Assembly: GCF_008831285.2 (NCBI RefSeq)
Contig: NC_045139.1
Location: 16,784,354 to 16,848,353 of the forward strand
Length of the DNA stretch: 64,000 nt
Direction of reading: 5' to 3'
DNA from: Nymphaea colorata
Lineage: Eukaryota > Streptophyta > Magnoliopsida > Nymphaeales > Nymphaeaceae
Made by a program: the position numbers and the translations under genes. The notes beneath the pieces are model-generated. The model was not told the DNA's origin. It was given only the letters and a program-made list of their open reading frames with translations, and ran no database searches. This document shows positions 55,369 to 64,000 of this stretch, in pieces (position 1 is the first letter of the stretch; every line of letters begins with the position of its first letter).

Positions 55369-58321
55369 TCAAAGAAGAAACCTTGGCAGACCAATTTTAC
55401 GACCAACTGTTTGCACGTCCCTTTGTGTTTGCTCTCTGAATTCCTGAAAAGTGAATTGCTTGTAAAGTGGAGGATCCTTACTGCTTCTGATCACCGACTC
55501 ATAAGATGGGCACAGAAAGTAAGCTATAGAAAACCTTTCCTTCCTCTGATTTGTCATTACTTTGTGTTCAACACTCTTATATGCTCCATTGCTCCACGCC
55601 TGCAATTACATTTTGACAATTAAGTATTTATCAGTTGATGTTCATCTGAAGCTATATAGTTACCGTAATACTAATATATGCCACCACAATTTCATATTGA
55701 ATCCTGTCAGATGCTGTTTTGACAATTAAGTATTTATCAGTTGATGTTCATCTGAAGCTATATAGTTACCGTAATACTAATATATGCCACCACAATTTCA
55801 TATTGAATCCTGTCAGATGCTGCATTGCAGCATTAGGTCTGAGCTATGACGGTGAAAATTGTTGGTACGACTCCTCTTTTTTTTTTTTCTTTTGTGGCTA
55901 AATGTAGCACCGGTTGGTGGTGTCGGGGTGTGATGTACACCTACCACGGTCATCAACGTACATCCCAATAGTTTGGTAAACATACCCTTCTTTGTGGAAC
56001 TGCATACAACAGTGCTACTTTATTCTAGAGAATATCATCACTAAGAATTGCGGGAACGATAACTGAAATGGTCACAACATCCATTTTTGCCTCTTTTTTG
56101 GTCTCAATAAAGTTGAAACGGGTGTCACTATCGACGGGAACATGACCATTTTCTCTGCTTTATACCCACTTCTGGATATACAGCAGTGCGTCTAAATTAT
56201 TGGACGATATCTGTGCTTCTGCACACTATCGAGCATGTGCCTTCCTAGATAGGAGGATGACGGTGAATTTTGCATGTGTCTCAGCATGTGCGTTTATGCG
56301 TACCTATGCATGCCACACAGACGTTTCTCTAGAACAAACCTGAAAAAGGTCGCCAATGTTTACAATCAAAGCATCTGGGTTCGGTTTGACAGATATCCAC
56401 TTGGAGTCCTTCATCAGCTGCAAACCCCCAACCTCATCTTGATGGAGGATGGTGAGGAAATCGCTATCTGTGTGAGGCATGAGTCCAAAGACTTTGGAAG
56501 AGACGGGGCACGGTGGGTACCGATTCAGACGAAGGAAACAAGTGTTCTCATTGCAATGTTCAGTGAAATACTGCTTGCTTTGGCCCAGATTCTCTGCTAG
56601 CTCTGCTGCTAAAGTCATAGCTAATTCTGACATTTCTGCTGCAAACTCTGCCATCACCATTCTGAACAGGAAAACAGGAAAAGGTTCATTATTAGTAGCC
56701 CTGAATGTCCTTCCTAGTTCTGCTTGGAAGTGTTCACGCAACCATATCTGTGTGTGCGTGTGTGCGTGTATGCGTGTGCGCGCGTGTGTCTGTGCATGCA
56801 TTTTTACTTTCTAATCTATAAGCAAGTCCATCCAAATTCCTGTAGCTGCAGACTTGTGCTTGTGTGCCTTTGCTGACGCTGGAATGCTTATGTTTCTAGC
56901 AGTGTTTTCCCTGCTGAGATGGTAGAAAGTTTGAGAAATGATGTGCCCTAGGGCTGCCAGGTGGACCTCAGGTAACCCCAAAAAATGGTGGACCTTCCTC
57001 ATTGTCTGCATCATGTGATTGAAAGTGTGAGACCACTTTCTACTTTTCACCTGAGCATGTTTCAGCACAGAATTGGTGGGGTACCATGCCTGACACTCCA
57101 CTGCCTTCCGGTCTGAGGATCACGATGTCATCAATATGACTTTGAGGACTGGACAGTGTCTTCAGAAATTGTGGAATATGGAGAAGTGCTGTGTTCAATC
57201 ACTATCGTTAGCGTGAGATCCCGGACGGTTTTGTGCCATCCCAAAGGTTGGCTCTTGAGAACTTGAAAACCTACTTATGTTTCACTATCGCATTATTCTC
57301 CTATTTATTTTTGAAGTTTGACAACAATATGCTTATGTTTTGGCAGTACTAGAAAAACATGCTTCAGTTGGACCTTTCCTGCCTTTTTCTGTGTAATGCA
57401 GTTAAGCAAGAGAAATCAAAACATTTCATCATAATTTGAGTGTGTTTTTGTAAAATGTTCATCTATTTTTTAACTAAACAAATCGCAGATATCCACTCTA
57501 AGAACTAATATGCGAAAAAGAAAATGGTAAACTCCGAGTATTTTCTTAATATTAATTCGATGTAATTCCAAAGAGAAAATGGCTTGTGTTGAAGGGAAGT
57601 TAACGCAAGAACGCGGATTAAGCTGTATATTTTTTGTCCTTTGAATCACCGTGACAGTACATCTACGCCACCTTATAGCAAGAGATGCAGCGGTTGAATA
57701 CGCGGATCCTACTTGTGGTGCTTATTTAGAATGGTGCGATTACCAAAGTATAGACGGTGAAGGAGTGGTAACAACATGAGTTGATGAGTTCAAATAAGCA
57801 AGCTAGTGAAGAGAGAAAAAAAGGGAGATGTGCTAAAGGAGAACCATCCAAGAGGTGTGTAAGAAATTTCCATACCTCAACGACTGTAATTCCTCTCCGT
57901 AGCAGTTATTCTGTGGAACTTTCTGCAAAGAAATATGAAATGCTTCTGACCATGAAAACTGCTCCACAGAGGTTGCAGAAGGTGCTCCCCATCTATAAGA
58001 ACCATTCAAGAGTTTCCCATCTGCTTTTCTCTCAAATGGTAGCTCAAAAATCTTAACTTGCTCCTCCCTCATTTTGCATAGAAGCTCATGACTTATCCCA
58101 TGGTTCAAAACCTGAAAGAAGCCCCACTTGCTAGCTGCATCGACAATCTTCTTTCTGCATTTCATTTTTTCTTTCTTATCCTCGCCAAATAAGCCTCTCA
58201 GATCAATCAATGGCAGCTCACACTCCTTCGCGTTTTCTTCGCTGTCTACCAACTTCATAGAGATTTTACTGTATTGACAAATGAAAGGTGGATAAGAAAG
58301 TCTGTTCCCCAGAGAACCCAT
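55369..58321 (-). CDS. GA2ox8: Gibberellin 2-beta-dioxygenase, C20-GA2ox type, three exons
   Basis: This soluble 2-oxoglutarate/Fe(II) dioxygenase inactivates gibberellins by 2-beta-hydroxylation; the sequence type matches the class acting on C20 precursors such as GA12. Exons on the minus strand are 58321-57876, 56661-56340 and 55599-55369, joining in frame to 332 aa, the family length. The N-terminal DIOX domain has KKIVDAASKWGFFQVLNHGI (58-76). The C20-GA2ox signature is NGSYRWGAPSATS followed by FSWSEAFHI (106-130). Iron ligands are His212 and Asp214 (PHTDSDF) and His268 (SVEHKV); Arg278 and Ser280 (RFSIAY) bind 2-oxoglutarate. The ATG at 58321 (MGSLGNRLSYPPF) is preferred; the frame is open upstream to 58483, but that part is unlike the family. 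Intron 2 carries a perfect 106-bp duplication next to the exon 3 acceptor. The number 8 in the symbol is by type, not proven orthology. Confidence 0.92.
55611..55822. repeat. Perfect 106-bp tandem duplication in GA2ox intron 2
   Basis: 55611-55716 and 55717-55822 are identical by eye, from TTTTGACAATTAAG to CAGATGCTG. On the gene strand the duplication ends 11 bases before exon 3, so it covers the usual branch-point region. Confidence 0.96.
56747..56800. repeat. GT/GC-rich microsatellite in GA2ox intron 1
   Basis: Alternating purine-pyrimidine run (GTGTGTGCGTG, GCGCGCGTGTG) just inside intron 1, about 90 bp upstream of exon 2 on the gene strand. Confidence 0.8.
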
Positions 58322-61247
58322 GTTTTGATTTTCTTCAACTGTTATTGTTCCATGGTCTCGTATATAAAGAGCTTTATGTGCCAGCAAGGACAAGGAAAGG
58401 AACATTAGTTTTGTTAGAGACTTGTCGAGTGTGGGAGGCAGAGGAACACTGAGTGAATGAGATGCAGCTCGTACCTGTGACAAGTGTCAAAAGAAGAGTG
58501 TTGATTGAGAAATCAGAAGCCAGAGAGATCAAAAAGACAGGAAGGAAAAGGTGAAAGTGTGCAGTGACGTTTCAGTCAAGAAAGATACACAGTTTGGAAA
58601 TTGGTAGGGTTCCTTTTTGTGCTTTCGGAGTCGGAAATGGCTAAATAATTTGCTCGCTTTTGTGGGCAGTGTTGAATACACTGACTGCTCTTTTCTGGTA
58701 AGGGGACAGGGCATGGTCCCAAAATGACGAATCATATCACGTGGAGATCAGTAGAAATAAGCGAATAATAACACTGTATTTATTACCATATCATCATCTT
58801 TATCGGCAAGAAGAAGCTGCCACAAATTTCCCTCGTTTCTGGGCTGTAAAAATGGTCCAGTATCTGATCTGGGTTCAAGTCTGATTAATCAGATTTGATA
58901 AGAAATGTCTAAAGTAGACAAGAAATCGAATTCTGTTTAGCATTTTCATATGGATATTTGCATCAGATTACGTTTGACATTTGGATATCATTTTGCATTT
59001 GTACATGAGTCTAAATTTAACTGTCAGGTTTATAATTTACACCTTCACTTATTTGTTGGTCCTGAAATAATGCACTTGTACGCGATGAAGTCATCAGAGG
59101 AAACTAGCTGTCAGAATCTCATCTAGAATCTTAACATCAACATCATGGAGTCGGTTTACCCTTCCATGCATTATACTCCATGATACGATGAGGTTAATTA
59201 AATTCGACCCAGCGGCTTGCTCATGGTTGAAGAAACAAGAATTGTTTCAAACACAAGCTGAAGCCTTTTGCACTAGCGCAAAAAAGAAGTTTGTTATGTG
59301 CGAGTATAATTTGGTGAACACTTTTAGTGCTGTTTTCCATTTTGAATTCTCAAAGCATCAACTATTTGTGTTGTAAAAAGAGTGCACCAATATTCAAGTT
59401 CAAGTTGAAGCATAGCGAAAGCGTCATCCGGATGCACTGAAAGCAGGCCTGATTGAAGGATAGATGGCATTGGTTCTCTTCTTGATTTATACTCCTATCA
59501 CCCTAGTATACTTTTCCAATTAGCATCCAATGTCTCCGTTAGGAATAAGAATCTCGAGAAACAAAAGAACAGAAATTCCAGTTCCGACTGAGTGTGAAAA
59601 GCAGAAAGGGGCCAAAGAAGCAAAAGGAATCTAACTTTTCCATTATGAATGTTATCATGTGACATTGCGAATTCGGAAAAGTATTATATATTGGCAACGT
59701 CGTGCGGCGGCTCATGTGCCATATAGTATTTATTCATAATGCCATGCCTTTTTTCTCCACCACTTCAGACAGCGAGTCAAAAAAAGTACAAATGTTGCGT
59801 GTTGAATCTAGAGGTATGGCTTCTCGTGTCATTGACCATAAACAGGCCTTGTGACTAATGCTGCTCTTCAAATGAATCGAACTCTCTCTCTGTGAGTACC
59901 CCCGCGTGAGAGAGAAAATAAAAGCCTTTTTTTTTACATACAACTTTCGACGGTGTTGAAAGACTCCGTGCTTACGTTATTAGCTAAGTGTCAAATCATC
60001 AAATTGTGCTCGATATTCAACAGAAAAGCAAATACCGTAAGAAGGCAAGACAGCTGCACCATCTATAAAAAGCTACCCAACATATTGCACTAGTGTCTGA
60101 TCCTGCCATTTTCTATCAATGGAGAAGAGGAAAGTAGAAAAGCTTAATTTTAAGAGGCATAGTGCAAGACTGAAGAAACGCGACAAGGACAACGTCGGCA
60201 TTAGCACCTGCCCAAACAGAAAAAGTTCCCCTCTATTCGCTTCTGGATCAATCTTAAATATATGTTAAAGCAATATTTCCCAAAGAAGTCAACTCGTCCA
60301 CACTCATCATCATATAAATGCTACCAAAACATGGATAAATAAGAGAAAACACGGGGCACGCAAGACATCAACTTTGCAAAACAAGAGAAGCACTTCCGAG
60401 AGTAGAAATGGGGAGTTGGACCTAACAAAAAAACATGCAAAGATACATTTTGCGGTTCAATCTAATAGGTGGATGTCCACTAAGATGCGAACGAACTTTT
60501 ACAAGCATAAATGGATGCTAAAGAAATTGTGCCACGATCTCAAGCTAAGAATTAAAGGGAAAGATTCCAGGAAAAAAAAAACTACCAAATCTTAACAGAA
60601 CCAAAATCTCTCATTATTGTAAGACAGAAGATTCTACTACAGCCCCATCCACCAGGTTAGCTGGCTGGACTCGAGAAGATCTTCAAGCTGAAAGGTCCAC
60701 GTGTCGATGCACAAGGTGCATCTCTTGACATAATCTGGTGCAGCCTACCCACCCATAGATCAAGAAAGGCAAAAGAATCTTGGAAAGCATTCAAGAATCA
60801 ATAATTGGGGCTCCTTTTGCTCCGTGACCAAGCACCATTGGGTAAAAAGTACATGATCATCTAAAGTCGGTCATCAGACCACAAGGGATATTTTATCAGG
60901 ATTTGGAGGACCAAAATATCATTGTAATCTTTTCCCTAGGGATGGGGAAACATGAATTGGAACATATTCTCTCACTGAGAATGTACAAAGATGAGTTCAC
61001 GATGGGAAGCTTTCTGATAATTAACCGAAACTCAATAAAAAATAATTGAAAATAAATAGTTCACCTCCAAGAGAAAACAAAGAATCGGTTTATCCAAGAG
61101 GTACCAGTGGTTACATGTAGGACCTGTTCTCTCAACAAAAAGGAGTACAACTAAAAGCAAAACCCAGGCAAACCATTTATCCGACTTTCAAAACTTCAGG
61201 CACCAGTGATTCACATGCGGACTGGTGGTAATAAGCCAGCCCTCTTA
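58322..61247. other. Spacer between the GA2ox 5' end and the eIF3a 3' end
   Basis: It should contain the GA2ox promoter (near 58322-59000) and the eIF3a 3' UTR (near 61000-61247). The frame at 60374-60595 is lysine-rich with no support. No repeats of note were seen. Confidence 0.5.
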
Positions 61248-64000
61248 CTAATACCGCTTGGACGAGGACCATGAAGATGAAGACCGCGACCCATAGCTGG
61301 AGAATGATGAACGCCGATCATCTGTACGAGGTGGCCGATCATCTGTACGACCCCACCTATCTGGTTCGGGTGGTGGTGCTGCACCACCACCATCAGTTGG
61401 CTGCTGAAGCCGAAACTTGGGAACGTACTTGCCTGGCGTTGGACCAGCAGCTGCAGCAGCAGTTTCTACTGGTTTTGCAACCGGTACTTGTGGCCTAGGA
61501 TGCCTAGGTTCATCAGTTGTTCTAGCAAGTGAAGCCTCCTTTTGCAACCTTTCTTTTTCCTCAAGTTCCCTCTCTCTTTGCCGTTGTTTCTCCGCAATCT
61601 CATCCAGCTTTGCCCTACGTTCAGCTTCTTCACGTCGTTTTCTTTCTGCCTCTGAGAAAAAATATCAATTTATCAGCCACAAATGCATAGAGAACACAGT
61701 ACAGCTACCACTCTGTGCAGATAGAATTTAGACACACAGCGTGCATAGATTGCTGTGACAATGCTTAATACCAAGTCCCTAAATAACGTTTCTCGTTGTC
61801 AGGAAAAACACAAAAAAAAGTGGTGCAGGCCAGAATTTCCAACCACCAAAAGTTGTTCACAACTCAAAAATTACAACAAGTTCAAAACCTTATCCAGGTA
61901 TGACTTTGTCAGAAAGATCAATCATGCTGCAGGATTGGATTGTTTACCTATCCAGCAAAAAAACAATAGAGGAATTGCTTGAATCAGAAATAGTTGTACA
62001 AAAGTCCTAATTTAATTTCCAGCACCTGCTTTATCAAAGTTTGGAACCATGCCTATCCTCAAAGCTCACTGACAACTGACAGAGAAAGCGCAAGTGGCCT
62101 TAGGAATTTAATCCAACTTGCCATTTTTACTCATCACAAAGCTTCTCATAAAGACCTAAAGGGATGTGGGTTTAACGGGCCAGGAACATAATTGTCAGCT
62201 TCACATGCAGATTATGAACCAGAGCTAACAAGACCTCCAATTGACCTTGCTGCACATGGTAGCTTTTAGACCTTTACTGCACATGGTAGCTTTCAGACCT
62301 TTAAGTTGGAGATTAGAAGTTTGATGCCTGGGTGTGTATCCTTTGGGTAACCCAGGAAGAGGGTTTCCTTGGTGTGAATCCAAGCAGAAGAGGTTAGCAG
62401 TGGGTGTCTATGACTCAGGAAATGGCAATCAACCAGCCATGAGTTCAAAATTTTTGGGTGAAACAGCATCCACAAAAGCATCTCCAAAAGGCAAAAACAA
62501 CAAAAATTGGATAAAGGAAGAACCAAAAATTGGCATGAAGGAAGCAACAGAAAGGGGAAGAAGATGATTGTATGCGGACAAGGAAAAAGCCCAGGCTAAT
62601 ATCCCACTATCAAAGACTTTCCCCAAATGCATCAGGCCAAGCCACAAAAGAAAGAATTCCAGATACCTGGAAATTAACTGCATAAAATTGAAGAACAGGT
62701 AGAGCTACTTCCTCTTAAAATGGTGAAGATAAGAAGCAACTGTATAGAGGAATACTTCCCGTGAAAGTAAGAAAAAAAAAATTGTCTCCAACTGCAGAAG
62801 AGAATGGAGAAAGGAAACAACCACATAAATGAAGAAGAAATTCAACATGTTAGTGTAACTTCTAAATGGCTATGCGAGATTCTGGAGACATTAAAGATAT
62901 GGTTGGCACTTAGCAGGAAGTCATTATACAACTGGAGTGCCAGAACAAGTTTGGACTTCTCAAACAATTTCATATCATGTTATTCTTGGCATAAGTTCAT
63001 CAAAACTCATACAGGGGTCCAACAGGTATTAATGCCGTGCTTCCCTGTTGCATGTACAGCCCAAAGTAATCAACCAAAACATAGATGATTCAACATCTAA
63101 GCAGGATGAATACATGAGTAGGTAGGTAGCACATGAGAGATATCAGGATATCCAAGGACACAGTTCAAAATGGGGTATTTGCAAAGAAAGAGGGCTACCT
63201 TCACGTTTTCTGGCTTCCTCCTCTTCCTTCAACCTGGTCAGCCTTGCCGCTTCTTCTCGCCTGTAAAATATTATCTTCCTTTGTCTCAACCTTTCCTGCC
63301 TTCTTTCTGCCAAGATCATAGCAATTCGCTCATCCCTCTCTCTCTTCAACTGTTCAAATTCATCTCTTCGGCGTGCAATGAGCTCTTGTTCAAAAATTTC
63401 CTGCAGCGAGTAACAAACTATCAACTGACAGAAGGACAAACTGGTGAGGAAACCAAAATGGAGATGCTCTCAAGAGTCACTGAAGAGGTCAAGAGGGAAG
63501 TTATACTTCTAAGCATGAATAAGAGATAAGGCAACAGTCTTTACTCTGGTTATACTGTTTTTCCATTTGCAAAGAATTCTTCCATATATAAATTACTCCT
63601 TGCAATCAAAGTTATGGTTCGAGTAGAGTACCTTGTTTTCAGCCATTCTAGATAATCTACTCTTCTCTTGAAGGTCTCCTGCATGCTGCTGTCTGCTCTG
63701 CTCAATAGCTTGCTGCCAAGATTCAAAAAATAGACAAGATGATATTGCAACAGTAAATAAGTGAATCATAAACAATTCTAAATTCAAGTCAAGGATTTTA
63801 AGCAACCCTCTGTTGGCGTTCAAAGAAGATCTCATCATCTTTCAGGCGCTGTTTATATGCTTCTTCAATCAATGGTGACTCTTCCTCCCTTTTTGCTCTC
63901 TCCAAATAGTCCATTGTTTTGGCCAATTTCTGCAGCTTCCTTTCCATCTCATGTCGTTCTTTGAGTTGTTCATTCAAAGCCAGCTCAAGCAGCGCTTGCT
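61248..64000 (-). CDS. TIF3A1: Eukaryotic translation initiation factor 3 subunit A, C-terminal part (runs off the right edge)
   Basis: eIF3a is the large scaffold of the eIF3 complex, which binds the 40S subunit during initiation in the cytosol. Four exons are visible on the minus strand: 64000(+)-63807, 63712-63632, 63400-63199 and 61651-61248 (stop TAG). They join in frame. The encoded segment is a long charged helix rich in Arg, Glu, Lys and Gln: [20 protein letters not shown], then [65 protein letters not shown] and [18 protein letters not shown]. It ends with a low-complexity tail, [33 protein letters not shown] and [11 protein letters not shown]. The GKYVPKFR motif and Ser/Arg tail are characteristic of plant eIF3a. 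The N-terminal PCI part lies outside the window. The last intron (61652-63198, 1.5 kb) holds a 27-bp direct repeat at 62251-62304. Confidence 0.92.
62251..62304. repeat. 27-bp tandem duplication in the eIF3a last intron
   Basis: TGCACATGGTAGCTTTTAGA and TGCACATGGTAGCTTTCAGA start at 62251 and 62278, with one difference. Confidence 0.85.

Noticed and set aside
58322-58483. N-terminal extension of GA2ox starting at 58483
   Set aside because: The added residues are unlike the family, whose proteins start near MGSLGNRLSYPPF; the region is more likely 5' leader.
60374-60595. Lysine-rich 73-aa frame
   Set aside because: Low-complexity basic composition, no homology recognised and no splice context.

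Overview
This window is nuclear DNA from a flowering plant. The genes are split by GT-AG introns, and the products belong to plant families: cytokinin dehydrogenase, a C20-type gibberellin 2-oxidase, a chloroplast PsbQ-like protein, a plant PEX22 and a plant DUF3755 SANT-like protein. The background is AT-rich with many AT, AG/CT and CA/GT microsatellites and small TIR transposon remnants. I cannot name the species. No viral, bacterial or organellar block is visible, and no transposon polyprotein is visible.

Layout. 1-6039: gene-poor, with a very long (AT)n(AG)n microsatellite. 6040-12836 (+): five-exon cytokinin dehydrogenase, complete, 534 aa, with two introns over 2 kb. 12837-28414: about 15.5 kb without a supportable gene, holding hAT-like MITEs, relics and microsatellites. 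28415 to about 34 kb (+): SANT-like/DUF3755 nuclear protein; seven exons resolved, last exon unclear. 35895-36486 (-): two-exon PsbQ-like protein 3. 39212-47057 (+): eight-exon PEX22, complete, 276 aa, with an 879-bp TIR element in intron 5. 47058-52484: spacer, probably holding the promoter and a leader intron of the next gene. 52485-54135 (+): two-exon uncharacterised basic/acidic protein, 305 aa. 55369-58321 (-): three-exon C20-GA2-oxidase, complete, 332 aa. 61248-64000 (-): the last four exons visible of eIF3a, which runs off the right edge.

The genes do not form a pathway cluster. CKX and GA2ox both inactivate a hormone, but they lie about 43 kb apart with unrelated genes between them, so I treat this as ordinary plant gene order. 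PsbQ-like protein 3 belongs to the chloroplast, PEX22 to peroxisome import, eIF3a to translation initiation. DUF3755 (+) and PQL3 (-) are convergent, PQL3 and PEX22 are divergent, and the 305-aa gene and GA2ox are convergent.

The best non-genic signals are these: an 879-bp element with perfect 16-bp TIRs, an 8-bp target-site duplication and an internal 55-bp minisatellite; two 194-bp hAT-like MITEs in and just after CKX; a 476-bp TCGAG-rich TIR element; a perfect 106-bp tandem duplication next to a GA2ox splice acceptor; and a 70-bp tandem array carrying a tRNA B-box-like motif. I saw no clear undescribed biological system. The least understood gene is the 305-aa one.
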